Source of the DNA: Lachnospiraceae bacterium
Lineage (GTDB): Bacteria; Bacillota; Clostridia; Lachnospirales; Lachnospiraceae
Assembly: GCA_015057375.1 (NCBI GenBank)
Contig: SVEM01000009.1
Coordinates: 1 to 53,683, forward strand
Reading direction: 5' to 3'
Length of the DNA stretch: 53,683 nt
Under the pieces are notes generated by a model, which saw nothing but the letters and a program-made list of their open reading frames with translations, ran no database searches and had not been told where the DNA came from. The position numbers and the translations under genes are program-made. The stretch's first letter is position 1. Each line of letters starts with the position of its first letter. This document shows positions 10,145-18,333 of the stretch, in pieces.

Positions 10145-10675
10145 CTAGTCTTCTTCAAATTTCACTATTCCTATATAAGGCAGGTTGCGGTATCTCTGAG
10201 CATAGTCAAGTCCAAAGCCCACAACAAACTCATTTTCAATCTCAAATCCGTTATAATCCACATCGATAGGGAACTCTCTTCTTGAAGGTTTGTCAAGAAG
10301 TGTACATACAGCCATGCTGGCAGGATTACCAACTTCAAGTAATGTCAACAGTTTGAATAATGTTCTTCCTGAATCAAGAATATCTTCAACAATAATAATA
10401 TCCTTGCCAAATACAGGCGCATCAAGATCCTTGATAATCTTTACACTTCCTGTGCTTTCTGTGTCATCACCGTAGCTCGAAAGCTGCATAAAGTCCACAT
10501 AAACCGGAATTGTAAGCCTCTTAGCAAGCTCGCATGTAAAGAAAATACTTCCTTTCAGAATACATATCAAATGTACTGATTTACCTGCATAATCATGATT
10601 AATCTGGTCTGCAAGCTCTGAAATTCTCTGCATGAGTCTTTCTTCGGATATAAATTCTTTGATTGTTTCCTTCAT
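10145..10675 (-). CDS. hpt: Hypoxanthine phosphoribosyltransferase
   Basis: 176 residues, full length. It has the PRPP-binding motif VEDILDSGRT at about 96-105 and the preceding YVDFMQLSSYG region typical of type I phosphoribosyltransferases of the Hpt group. It salvages hypoxanthine (and guanine) to IMP/GMP using PRPP. It sits between tilS (28 bases upstream) and ftsH (11 bases downstream) in the same direction, as in Bacillus, so it is very likely in the same operon. Confidence 0.96.
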   Translation of the reverse strand: MKETIKEFISEERLMQRISELADQINHDYAGKSVHLICILKGSIFFTCELAKRLTIPVYVDFMQLSSYGDDTESTGSVKIIKDLDAPVFGKDIIIVEDILDSGRTLFKLLTLLEVGNPASMAVCTLLDKPSRREFPIDVDYNGFEIENEFVVGFGLDYAQRYRNLPYIGIVKFEED

Positions 10676-10703
10676 TTTTTTATCTCCTGTATCTTATGAT
10701 ATT

Positions 10704-12131
10704 TTATTTAAATGCCATAACAAGCACTTTTTTTGTTGTTTCGCTGATGTATGCGGAACCTGACATATGTCCTCCGACTATCCACAGCACTTCATTTCCA
10801 ACTGCCACAACAAGAAGTCTGTCCCGGCAGTTTCTCGGAATCTTCTTATCTATCATGTATCTTGACAGCTTTTTTTTGCCCTCATTACCTATACGATAAT
10901 AGTCAGAATCCTCTACTTTTCGTACCTCAATTTTACCCTTGATTTTATCATAATCAAACCATTTAGTACAGTAATTTTTAGGAATATCTCCATTTAACAA
11001 ATCATACGGCATAATGTCAGAACTTATTCTTACACATTCGCACAACTGCCCCTCATCAGGCAGATATATATCATGGTATACATACTGTTTATTATGGACT
11101 ATTTCCTGTGATTGTATTTCATCATATGACGCTCTTAATCTTTTTTCAATTACTATTACATCATATTCTCTATGCGCTATAAGCTCATACGGAAGGTCTA
11201 CACTTTTTCCTGTTTCAAGAGCTGTCAGCAGTAAAACATTGTTGATATGCTCCGTCGTAATATCCTTTAAACTGTCCGTAAGCATATTAATCATTCTTCT
11301 TACAAGCTCTTTAGATACTGCCTTATGACAATCATTCAAAAAGGTGCTGTCTATGGTTACGCGATTTTTCTCGCCATTTACACGGACATTCTCTTTAATA
11401 TACCCGGATACCGTCTCATTAAGCCAGTCATATATATCTTCAAGCTTTGCCGCCGTATCAGCTATGTGCTGTACCGCCCCATCATTTATACACATAAGCT
11501 CCGGAATAACCTTATGTCTGATACGGTTTCTGTCATAGCATATACTGTCATTGGTTTCATCATTGACATACTGCGCACCGATGTCTGTCAGATACTCAAG
11601 TATCTCATCCCTGGTAACACATAAAAGCGGACGGATTATATCGTCTCGCTGCGCCGCAATTCCACGCATCCCTTTAATTCCCGTACCTCTGCACATACGA
11701 AACAGAACTGTCTCTGCCTGGTCATTCATATGATGTGCCACAGCTTTTTTATTTGCTGAAACCCTTTTCCCTTCGGTATAATATATCTCATATCTTACTT
11801 TTCTTGCCGCTTCTTCAAGGGTCATATGCCATTTCGACGCAAGTTTCGGAACATCCTCTTTATAACATTTATATGGAATATCAAGCTTTTTGCATAGCTC
11901 CTCCGAAAACTTCTCATCTGCATCTGCTGCCGCACCACGTATCATATGATTTACATGAACTGCATATATCTGCAGACCATACTTTTCTCTGAGGCTTACA
12001 AGGACATGCAAAAGGCATACGGAATCAGCCCCGCCGGACAAACCGACAAGTATGGAATCGTATGGATTTATCATATTTGTCTTACTAATAAATGTGCATA
12101 TCTTCTCTTCAATGGTTCTCACAAGTTTCAC
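10704..12131 (-). CDS. tilS: tRNA(Ile)-lysidine synthase
   Basis: 475 residues. An N-terminal PP-loop ATPase domain carries SGGADS at 32-37, followed by the TilS substrate-binding region and a C-terminal domain. It converts C34 of tRNA-Ile(CAU) to lysidine so that AUA is read as isoleucine, and is essential in nearly all bacteria. It lies 35 bases after spoIIE and 28 bases before hpt, the conserved cluster order. Length and motifs are normal. Confidence 0.96.
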   Translation of the reverse strand: MKLVRTIEEKICTFISKTNMINPYDSILVGLSGGADSVCLLHVLVSLREKYGLQIYAVHVNHMIRGAAADADEKFSEELCKKLDIPYKCYKEDVPKLASKWHMTLEEAARKVRYEIYYTEGKRVSANKKAVAHHMNDQAETVLFRMCRGTGIKGMRGIAAQRDDIIRPLLCVTRDEILEYLTDIGAQYVNDETNDSICYDRNRIRHKVIPELMCINDGAVQHIADTAAKLEDIYDWLNETVSGYIKENVRVNGEKNRVTIDSTFLNDCHKAVSKELVRRMINMLTDSLKDITTEHINNVLLLTALETGKSVDLPYELIAHREYDVIVIEKRLRASYDEIQSQEIVHNKQYVYHDIYLPDEGQLCECVRISSDIMPYDLLNGDIPKNYCTKWFDYDKIKGKIEVRKVEDSDYYRIGNEGKKKLSRYMIDKKIPRNCRDRLLVVAVGNEVLWIVGGHMSGSAYISETTKKVLVMAFK

Positions 12132-12166
12132 CTCACGACAACTATAACATATGCGCGCAATTTATT

Positions 12167-14212
12167 CTATATTTTATGCCACAAACCAAGAGAAAGAACT
12201 GTCATATCATCTCTCGCATACCCATTATTTGCATTTTTGGCTATGTCAAGAATGTAATCCGACATTTCCTGAGGATTATTTGTTGCATTTTCCTCAATAA
12301 GCACCCTTATACATTGCTCAGGTTCATTTACATCTATGCTGTCAAGAATACCGTCACTTATCATTATGACCATATCTCCCTCATATAAACGAAATGTATT
12401 GCTTTTTGGCTCTGCATCAGGAAGTATTCCTATAGGCATTGTTTCCATATTAATAATTTTCACGCCGTGTCTGTTTTTGACAAATGTAACCGCCCCTCCG
12501 CATTTGATACATTCGCAATATCCATTATTCAAATTCACAACACTCATATCCGCTGTAGAAAATTTATCATCATCTTTCGAGAACACAAGCGTTGAGTTTA
12601 TATATCTCAGCGTCATGCCCTCCGAAAATCCTATTCCGGCGAGTTCTTCTATCATCTCAATAACAGTTTCGCTCTCCTCATAAGCAAGGTCTCCGCTTCC
12701 CATACCGTCTGCAATCGTCATCATAACCTTTCCCGTAGGAAGTTCTATTATCGAATAGTTATCACCGGAAACAACTTCTCCGCTTCTGCACATCCTTGAA
12801 ACTCCGGTAAGTACACGGTATTTTACATCCTGAACAAATGTCATATCGCTATATTCTTTTGGGATAAAATAGCCACATGAATCATCTGCAACATACTTGT
12901 CCTTTAATATCCGCGAAATTATTTCTGCGGCTTCTTTTGTTGTTATTCCAAACTTCCCTGCCGCTTTTACTCTCATACACACGCGCTTGCGACCGTCTCT
13001 TTTTTCTATGACAGCTATTTTCTTTACTATGATACCATTAGCTTCTAAAACTGCCGCTATTTCATCTTCGTACGGACTCCTCTTACTACCGGTTTCGGAA
13101 ACCTCTTTTTCAAGTTCTGTAAGGAGACCCGCAAGTTCCTTCATCTGATTTGCAAGAAGATCACGGTTAAGCTCTGCTCCTACATTTCTGTTTTTATGTA
13201 CAAACTGTCCGGACATACTTTCACCTATTTTGTTTAATGCCCTTGCGAATTCAAGTATCCGCATGCTGACAGTATTTTCAGTATCAGTTCTTATCATGGC
13301 GGTCCGTTCCGTTTCGTAATCATTTAACACAAGAAGCGATCCCGGAATAAATATAAATGCTGCTGCCGCAGATATAAATGGTTTCATTTCCTGTATATTC
13401 CACAATTCATCCGGATATATAAGCGCAAATGATATGCCCGACAAAATATAAAATATCATGCTTATCCATTTTCCGGCATCTCTGACAATTCCGGTTATAA
13501 TTCCGATAATGCAGTACATCCCTATCACAGACGCATTCCCCGAAGAAATGCTTACGCATACTCCGGCCACTGCACCTGACACTCCTCCGGCAAGAGGGCC
13601 ATATACATATGCCACGCATAACATCACAAGAAACATAAGTCCCATACGCACGGATATCACATCCGGAACCGGCTCATAAAGCCCGTTAATGGCCAGAAAA
13701 ATAATTGCGATAAAACTTATAAACTGTTCATTTCCAAGTGGCTGCAGGTTCTTTCCATAACGGATAACATACAGTCCCTTTTCAAACAATACCACTCCTA
13801 CTATAACAAGAACACCTTCGCTAAGCGCTATAATGATATTTGAAATGTCAAAAGCTCCCGCACCGAATATTACCACAACCACAGTTATAACCGCACACAA
13901 TATCGAATTGCCTCTCAGGGTAAAAAAAATCTTCTTCCTGTACGCCAGACCATGCACAAAAAATGCACACAATATGATAAGCATGTACTTTATTATATTA
14001 GACAGCGCATCTATGCTGAGCACCGGAATATTTGCAAATATTATCCCGGCACATATTGATAGGGTTACAGCCTTTCTGCCGTTTCGTTCCGTAAGTGTTG
14101 TTGCAACCAGCGCCAATGCAATTGGATTAATTCCAAAGAAGGTTGTCCTACACATAAATATGTACAAAATGCATATCCCTGCCATCCGTAAATCTGATTT
14201 GTTTATTCTCAA
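12167..14212 (-). CDS. spoIIE: Stage II sporulation protein E (PP2C phosphatase)
   Basis: About 681 residues from a TTG at 14212, which lies just after AGGAGGGG. An ATG at 14287 in the same frame would add 25 residues but has no ribosome site, so I prefer the TTG. The N-terminal half is a multi-pass membrane region (about ten helices). The C-terminal ~220 residues are a PP2C-type phosphatase with MMTIADGMGSGD and a late MISDGILDS motif. SpoIIE dephosphorylates SpoIIAA to activate sigma-F in the forespore and also acts at the polar septum. It is shorter than the Bacillus protein (about 827 residues), as I would expect for clostridial versions. Confidence 0.95.
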   Translation of the reverse strand: MRINKSDLRMAGICILYIFMCRTTFFGINPIALALVATTLTERNGRKAVTLSICAGIIFANIPVLSIDALSNIIKYMLIILCAFFVHGLAYRKKIFFTLRGNSILCAVITVVVVIFGAGAFDISNIIIALSEGVLVIVGVVLFEKGLYVIRYGKNLQPLGNEQFISFIAIIFLAINGLYEPVPDVISVRMGLMFLVMLCVAYVYGPLAGGVSGAVAGVCVSISSGNASVIGMYCIIGIITGIVRDAGKWISMIFYILSGISFALIYPDELWNIQEMKPFISAAAAFIFIPGSLLVLNDYETERTAMIRTDTENTVSMRILEFARALNKIGESMSGQFVHKNRNVGAELNRDLLANQMKELAGLLTELEKEVSETGSKRSPYEDEIAAVLEANGIIVKKIAVIEKRDGRKRVCMRVKAAGKFGITTKEAAEIISRILKDKYVADDSCGYFIPKEYSDMTFVQDVKYRVLTGVSRMCRSGEVVSGDNYSIIELPTGKVMMTIADGMGSGDLAYEESETVIEMIEELAGIGFSEGMTLRYINSTLVFSKDDDKFSTADMSVVNLNNGYCECIKCGGAVTFVKNRHGVKIINMETMPIGILPDAEPKSNTFRLYEGDMVIMISDGILDSIDVNEPEQCIRVLIEENATNNPQEMSDYILDIAKNANNGYARDDMTVLSLGLWHKI

Positions 14213-14295
14213 AACTTCCCCTCCTGCTGATAAATCATGCTGAAATACAAGTATAATTATTGCTGCGCAAGAGATTTGTAAAAACATGTCGGGGC

Positions 14296-14325
14296 GTTAT
14301 ACTTCTCGTTTACAAAATGGGACAA
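14296..14325 (-). promoter_or_regulatory. Possible spoIIE promoter
   Basis: Minus-strand TTGTCC, 18-base spacer, TATAAC, about 80 bases before the preferred start. The -35 overlaps the T-run of the terminator upstream. No clear Spo0A box (TGNCGAA) was found. Weak call. Confidence 0.35.
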
Positions 14326-14353
14326 AAAAAGCAGCCATGTATCCGGCTGCTTC
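14322..14353 (-). terminator. Terminator between hairpin array and spoIIE
   Basis: Minus-strand AGCAGCC / GGCTGCT stem followed by seven T. It is a second terminator on the same strand downstream of the divIC terminator, with the hairpin array lying between the two. Confidence 0.85.
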
Positions 14354-14389
14354 GGTAAATACTTTTTATTCCTGCGTATCGGTGCTCTT

Positions 14390-14627
14390 CTTCCCATAGT
14401 TTACTAAAACTCCTTCATGGTTAGAAAAACCCTCTATTTACTGTATTTTCTTCTGCCTATTGATGCGCCTAATCCTCTCTATGGGCAGACAAGTTGTTGA
14501 TTCTCCACGAATGCTTCTTCCCATAACACTTCTAATTCCCCATCATGGGAAGAAAACGCGCCGCACCTCCATGAATTCCTCTTCCCATAACTCACCTAAT
14601 TCCCCTTCGTGGGAAGAAAACACGCCA
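14390..14627. repeat. Four tandem 64-bp hairpin repeats
   Basis: Four units start at 14390, 14453, 14517 and 14581 (spacing 63, 64, 64). Each is a 35-36 base hairpin: an eight-base stem arm (CTTCCCAT in units 1, 3 and 4), a loop containing CTAA and often TCCCC, the other arm (ATGGGAAG type), then a linker of about 28 bases. Unit 2 has CTGCCTAT paired with ATGGGCAG, so a T:A pair became G:C on both sides. Unit 1 is decayed on its 3' arm. No plausible protein is encoded. The paired change suggests selection on RNA or cruciform structure. Family unknown to me. Confidence 0.8.
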
Positions 14628-14629
14628 AA

Positions 14630-14663
14630 CAAAAAACTCGACCTACGTCTCCATAAGTCGAGT
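14630..14663 (-). terminator. Terminator of the yabP-yabQ-divIC operon
   Basis: Minus-strand perfect stem ACTCGAC / GTCGAGT followed by TTTTTTGTTT, 19 bases after the divIC stop. Confidence 0.9.
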
Positions 14664-14681
14664 TAACTATTTTATCTATTA

Positions 14682-14993
14682 TCATTCATCATCCGCTTCA
14701 AATACTACTTCATCAGGATACACAAGACCGAGCTTCTTTCTTGCTATGCTCTCGAAATTCTCATCAGAGTATACATATGCTTTGTAAGACTCCATATTCT
14801 CCTGCTCTTCTGTAAGACCCGCAAGTTCTTTTTCATATTGCGCTTTCTGCGCTGCAAGTGCATCCCTTTCTGCGTTCAGATCAATCATCTTGTATGAAAT
14901 CACTCCAAATAGTATCAGAACGGAAACCACTATGAAACCAACTCCCGGTTTTCTTCTCATATGAACTTTTCTCTTATTACTCATACGATTCAC
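14682..14993 (-). CDS. divIC: Septum formation initiator, DivIC/FtsB family
   Basis: 103 residues from GTG at 14993; an ATG three codons later (14984) is an alternative, and neither has a strong ribosome site. A basic cytoplasmic N-tail is followed by one membrane helix (about 18-36), then a coiled coil rich in E, K and A, ending with the YSDENFESIARKKLGLVYPDE box typical of DivIC/FtsB. It is a bitopic divisome protein that pairs with FtsL/DivIB types. It lies five bases after yabQ and is last in the operon before a strong terminator. Confidence 0.9.
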   Translation of the reverse strand: MNRMSNKRKVHMRRKPGVGFIVVSVLILFGVISYKMIDLNAERDALAAQKAQYEKELAGLTEEQENMESYKAYVYSDENFESIARKKLGLVYPDEVVFEADDE

Positions 14994-14998
14994 CCTGT

Positions 14999-15349
14999 CT
15001 ATAAGTCCTTGCGGCCCTTTAATAATCCCATTCTACAACGAGAGACTAATTTTTTCAAGTGCTTTCTTATTTTTTTGCAAATAATATCATTTACGATATA
15101 TTTTACAAAAAATATCCCCAACAGCATTGCTATTATCGCATATATCCTGATAATCCCATCATTGTATCTGTATATTATTATAAATGCAAATATACCTGCT
15201 ACCGCAGAAAACAACACATCTAATATCATTCTTGGCAAAACCGACCGTCTTGCCCATATAAAAATAAGCCGGTATATGTCAAATGCTCCCATTATAATCA
15301 GCCCGGAAATAAACATTGCAAATGTATATATAAGTTGCTTTTCAATCAT
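14999..15349 (-). CDS. yabQ: Spore cortex biosynthesis protein YabQ
   Basis: 116 residues with three or four hydrophobic helices and a basic C-terminal tail ending KGRKDL. Its size, topology and position between yabP and divIC match YabQ, a membrane protein needed for spore cortex formation in Bacillus. The start overlaps the yabP stop by four bases, which suggests translational coupling. Under sporulation control in relatives; no sporulation promoter could be fixed by eye here. Confidence 0.9.
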   Translation of the reverse strand: MIEKQLIYTFAMFISGLIIMGAFDIYRLIFIWARRSVLPRMILDVLFSAVAGIFAFIIIYRYNDGIIRIYAIIAMLLGIFFVKYIVNDIICKKIRKHLKKLVSRCRMGLLKGRKDL

Positions 15350-15639
15350 TTGAACAGCCTGCTGAAAATAGAACCTGCATTTACAGTTTTATTATTCGAA
15401 TAAGTTACTGCCGTGACAGTTCCGCTTGCCATGACAACTCCCGAATCAAGCGCGAGTCTGCTGACATGCATATTCTCACCCTGTATGGTAAGCATGCCCT
15501 GTACGGTTTCAAGATACACCTCATCAGCATCAAATGACACAATATCCGTCACACCGGTTATCTCTATATTCTCTCTGTTAAGTATCACAAGCTTGTGTCC
15601 GGTGCCGTGCGCTATGCTTCGTTCATTCCGTTCTTCCAC
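15346..15639 (-). CDS. yabP: Sporulation protein YabP
   Basis: 97 residues from GTG at 15639, nine bases after AGGAGG; longer readings upstream have no ribosome site. The protein is a small beta-rich repeat (HKLVILNRENIEITGV..) matching YabP, which is about 100 residues in Bacillus. YabP is needed with YabQ for cortex formation. The gene lies between rqcP and yabQ. Confidence 0.92.
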   Translation of the reverse strand: MEERNERSIAHGTGHKLVILNRENIEITGVTDIVSFDADEVYLETVQGMLTIQGENMHVSRLALDSGVVMASGTVTAVTYSNNKTVNAGSIFSRLFK

Positions 15640-15702
15640 AAACAATATCCTCCTGCAACATATAACCTGCAGTATAATTATATTGAACACGGACACTCAT
15701 TA

Positions 15703-15942
15703 TTACAAATACTTAAATAATTCCTTTGCTTCTTCTTTTTTATAAGTCTCAGCTACCGATAACACTTCAACCTTTACGGTCTTGTCCCCGAAGCCCACTT
15801 CTATAATATCTCCAATCTTCACGCTCTGTGATGCCTTGGCTGTTTTACCGTTCACGGCAATTCTTCCTGCATCACACGCTTCATTCGCAACCGTTCTTCT
15901 TTTTATGATTCTCGATACCTTAAGATACTTGTCTAAACGCAT
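15703..15942 (-). CDS. rqcP: S4-domain RNA-binding protein RqcP/YabO
   Basis: 79 residues from ATG at 15942 behind GGAGG. The open frame continues upstream, but that extension has no ribosome site and would run into the hup terminator. The S4 motif fills the N-terminal half (MRLDKYLKVSRIIKRRTVAN). This is the Hsp15/RqcP family: in Bacillus, RqcP works with RqcH to add poly-alanine tails to stalled nascent chains on 50S subunits. It sits directly after hup and before yabP, the conserved order. Confidence 0.93.
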   Translation of the reverse strand: MRLDKYLKVSRIIKRRTVANEACDAGRIAVNGKTAKASQSVKIGDIIEVGFGDKTVKVEVLSVAETYKKEEAKELFKYL

Positions 15943-15960
15943 AACTTCCTCCAAACCCGA

Positions 15961-15998
15961 AACAAAAATAAGAGCTATTGCATTAAACAATAGCTCTT
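15961..15998 (-). terminator. Terminator of hup
   Basis: Minus-strand eleven-base perfect stem AAGAGCTATTG / CAATAGCTCTT, then ATTTTTGTTT, 20 bases after the hup stop. Confidence 0.92.
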
Positions 15999-16018
15999 GA
16001 TCTCGTTAATAACAAGAA

Positions 16019-16294
16019 TTACTTATTAACAGCATCCTTAAGTGCTTTTCCTACCTTGAACTTAGGAGCCTTTGATGCTGGAATGCTCATTGTAGCACCT
16101 GTAAGTGGGTTTCTTCCTTCTCTAGCAGCTCTCTCTGATACTTCAAATGTACCAAATCCAACTAACTGAATCTTCTCCCCTTTAATTAATTCTTCTGTTA
16201 CAACATCGATAAAAGCTTTAACTGCTTTCTCTGAGTCTTTCTTTGATAATTCTGTTTTTGCTGCGATAGCTGCAATTAATTCTGTTTTGTTCAT
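16019..16294 (-). CDS. hup: HU-family nucleoid protein
   Basis: 91 residues from ATG at 16294, nine bases after GAGGAGG; a TTG two codons earlier is too close to the ribosome site. It has the HU start [20 protein letters not shown], the GFGTFEV beta strand and the arm GRNPLTGA...[15 protein letters not shown]. It binds and bends DNA as a dimer with little sequence preference. It has its own consensus promoter and terminator, so it is a strongly expressed single gene. Confidence 0.98.
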   Translation of the reverse strand: MNKTELIAAIAAKTELSKKDSEKAVKAFIDVVTEELIKGEKIQLVGFGTFEVSERAAREGRNPLTGATMSIPASKAPKFKVGKALKDAVNK

Positions 16295-16344
16295 GAACAA
16301 ATTCCTCCTCGAATAAAATCAACTGAAATAAACACTTCCCTTTA

Positions 16345-16373
16345 TTTATAACTGTTAATAGCATGTTTGTCAA
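16345..16373 (-). promoter_or_regulatory. Promoter of hup
   Basis: Minus-strand consensus TTGACA, 17-base spacer, TATAAA, about 50 bases before the start codon. Confidence 0.9.
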
Positions 16374-16534
16374 GATACAATTAGCCGAAAATGCCCAAAA
16401 ATAAAGATTTTTTTGCTTTTTACCGTTTTCTGAAACATCTTTTTTGCACCCTGATATAAAAATATATTTTCTGTATGTTATGTATATATATTTGCCATTT
16501 ACAAATACTAATTTAAAATGTTTTGGAGGTTCTT

Positions 16535-17488
16535 ATGTGCACAGCTGTTTCGTATAAAAACGGAAATACTTATTTCGGAAGAAATTTAGATTTAGAAAGA
16601 GGATATGGTGAGTGCGTTGTAATTACTCCGCGAAATTATAAATTTAGTTTACGTCAGTCAAATTCAATAGAATCTCACTATGCCATGATCGGTATGGCTG
16701 CCGTATTTAACGACTTTCCACTATATTTTGAAGCGACGAACGAAACCGGATTAAGCATGGCAGGACTGAACTTTCCGGGAAATGCAGTGTATCATGAATT
16801 AAAAGATGGAAAAGATAACATTGCACCTTTCGAATTTATTCCCTGGATTCTGGGAAAATGCACGTCTGTGCACGAAGCGAAAGAACTGCTTGAACAGACA
16901 AACTTAATTAAAATCAACTTTAGCGAGCAACTGCCCTTATCTCCTCTGCATTGGATGATAAGTGATAAGGAACAAAGCATCGTCGTTGAAAGTGTCAAAG
17001 ACGGCCTCAAAATATACGACAATCCTTTTGAGGTCCTTACAAACAACCCAACATTTAATTACCACAAAACAAATATAAGTAATTATATGGGACTCGGAAC
17101 CGGCCCTGTAAAATCACAGTTTGACGAAAACATACCACTATACAATTACAGCCTTGGTATGGGTGCCATTGGACTTCCGGGCGATTTCTCAAGCGCCTCT
17201 CGTTTTGTGCGCGCATTTTTTGTAAAAGAAAACTCTGTAGCTGACACGGAAGAAAAAGCATCTGTAAATCAATTTTTTCACATCCTTGATTCCGTCGCAA
17301 TGCCAAACGGCTGCGTGTGGACCGAAAACGGATATGAATATACCCGCTATAGCAGTTGTTGCAACGCCAATGCGGGTATATATTACTATAAAACTTATGA
17401 TAATTTTGAAATCATTTCTATTGATATGAATGATGTTGATCTTGATGTGTCACGTTTGTACACATATGAAGTTACTTTTCGACCTTAA
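16535..17488 (+). CDS. Choloylglycine hydrolase family enzyme (bile salt hydrolase / penicillin V acylase)
   Basis: 317 residues. The start is ATG at 16535, five bases after GGAGG; this places the catalytic cysteine at position 2, as needed for an N-terminal nucleophile hydrolase after Met removal. Other active-site positions are present: R16 and D19 (FGRNLDLE), N79 (SMAGLNFP), the TNNPTF loop and SASRFVRAF. The family cleaves amide bonds of conjugated bile acids, penicillin V or acyl-homoserine lactones. In a gut Clostridium relative a bile salt hydrolase is the likeliest role, but substrate cannot be settled from sequence. There is no signal peptide. Its 3' end overlaps the convergent lipoprotein gene by 17 bases. 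Confidence 0.93.
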   Translation: MCTAVSYKNGNTYFGRNLDLERGYGECVVITPRNYKFSLRQSNSIESHYAMIGMAAVFNDFPLYFEATNETGLSMAGLNFPGNAVYHELKDGKDNIAPFEFIPWILGKCTSVHEAKELLEQTNLIKINFSEQLPLSPLHWMISDKEQSIVVESVKDGLKIYDNPFEVLTNNPTFNYHKTNISNYMGLGTGPVKSQFDENIPLYNYSLGMGAIGLPGDFSSASRFVRAFFVKENSVADTEEKASVNQFFHILDSVAMPNGCVWTENGYEYTRYSSCCNANAGIYYYKTYDNFEIISIDMNDVDLDVSRLYTYEVTFRP

Positions 17489-17972
17489 ATGTATAAGTCA
17501 TACCATCTTCAATTGCGGTTTGATCAACACCTGATGTTGCATACTCACCATTAACATAAAATGCCCAGTATGTCTGATCCACATCATAGTCCGCAGCGAT
17601 GCCGTTTACCTTCTTAACATAAAGGCCATAATCTCCCGGTTCGCCTTCAATCAGCTCAAGTTCAAGAAGCGCCTCTCCCACAGTTTCCTTATCTGTGTGA
17701 ATCTCGAAGTTTGTTTCATTACCGTCTTTATCAGTTACGGTAAACATAAACATCTTCTGGCCTTCGCCAAGCACAGTCGCACTGCTGTCTTCCGGTTCCT
17801 GAACATCCTCAGTCTGCGGCTGTTCTTCCGACCCCTGAACATTCTCCGTCTGCGGCTGTTCGGTGCCACCCTCTTTTTTCGTGTCACATCCAATTGTAGT
17901 AAATGCCATAGCCACAATAAGCATCATACAAAAGAGCCACGAAACAATTTTCTTACTAATTTTAAATTTCAT
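17472..17972 (-). CDS. DUF4430 (transcobalamin-like C-domain) lipoprotein under a cobalamin riboswitch
   Basis: 166 residues from ATG at 17972 behind AGGAGG. A type II signal peptide ends in TTIGC with the lipidated cysteine at 29. An acidic linker follows with repeated EEQPQTE and EQPQTEN units. The C-terminal ~100 residues match DUF4430, a fold related to the C-terminal domain of transcobalamin and intrinsic factor (MFMFTVTDKDG...YWAFYVNGEYATSGVD). The long leader contains a cobalamin riboswitch, so expression should fall when B12 is plentiful. Together these suggest a surface corrinoid-capturing lipoprotein. No B12 ABC transporter or other B12 gene lies beside it. Confidence 0.9.
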   Translation of the reverse strand: MKFKISKKIVSWLFCMMLIVAMAFTTIGCDTKKEGGTEQPQTENVQGSEEQPQTEDVQEPEDSSATVLGEGQKMFMFTVTDKDGNETNFEIHTDKETVGEALLELELIEGEPGDYGLYVKKVNGIAADYDVDQTYWAFYVNGEYATSGVDQTAIEDGMTYTFKVEK

Positions 17973-18061
17973 GTTTCTTTTCCTCCTAATATAAAATGTA
18001 TTTTCCCTTTTCGCCGGCACTCGCAGCTTCATACAAAGGATTAATAATATTTGGATATTTC

Positions 18062-18210
18062 GACTTAGCGATACATAAATCCGTCTTCTCAGAGTTATCT
18101 CCAATGACATTTCCCCGATTGTGGCATCAGGTAAGGACAAATGCAGATCATTCGCATCACGGCGACGGGCTCGTATGGGATTTACACCCATTTCCCCAAA
18201 TACTACCATT
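18062..18210 (-). ncRNA. Cobalamin riboswitch
   Basis: Minus strand, beginning at the predicted transcript start. The conserved core is visible in order: ATGGT near the 5' end, GGGGAA, the B12-box core ATGGGTGTAAATCCCAT, then GAGCCCGTCGCCGTGA, then CCACAATCGGGGAAA, then GAGAAGACGG. A promoter sits directly before it and the lipoprotein start is about 90 bases after it. The region between (17973-18061) holds the expression platform and the ribosome site; I did not resolve whether control is by a terminator or by site occlusion. Confidence 0.87.
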
Positions 18211-18214
18211 TAAT

Positions 18215-18243
18215 AATATAGCACGTTTTTCGTGAACGGTAAA
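18215..18243 (-). promoter_or_regulatory. Promoter of the riboswitch-lipoprotein transcript
   Basis: Minus-strand TTTACC, 17-base spacer, TATATT. The transcript would start near 18208, at the first riboswitch bases. The -35 overlaps the direct repeat described at 18232-18259. Confidence 0.7.
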
Positions 18244-18259
18244 TATATGGTGTGAAAAG
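18232..18259. promoter_or_regulatory. LytTR-type direct repeat, site 1
   Basis: GTGAACGG and GTGAAAAG start exactly 20 bases apart (12-base gap TAAATATATGGT). A near-identical element lies at 23040-23067. Two short direct repeats two helical turns apart is the usual site form for AgrA/ComE-type LytTR regulators. It lies between the divergent lipoprotein and sensor-kinase promoters, so it may autoregulate the pair. Confidence 0.6.
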
Positions 18260-18272
18260 CAAGGACTTTGTA

Positions 18273-18301
18273 TTGTTATAAAATTAAAAGCATTTTATAA
18301 T
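18273..18301 (+). promoter_or_regulatory. Promoter of the AgrC/AgrA-type pair
   Basis: TTGTTA, 17-base spacer, consensus TATAAT, 32 bases before the kinase start codon. Confidence 0.7.
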
Positions 18302-18333
18302 ATAAATGTTATTACATACAGGGAGCGCTAAAT

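Noticed and set aside
14390-14627. CRISPR array
   Set aside because: Only four degenerate hairpins with similar rather than unique spacers, repeat length irregular, and no cas genes.
14460-14666. Plus-strand 68-codon open frame in the hairpin array
   Set aside because: Made of the repeated hairpins, no ribosome site, and composition unlike a protein gene.
17973-18209. N-terminal extension of the DUF4430 lipoprotein
   Set aside because: The open frame continues upstream but runs through the cobalamin riboswitch; the signal peptide and ribosome site start at 17972.
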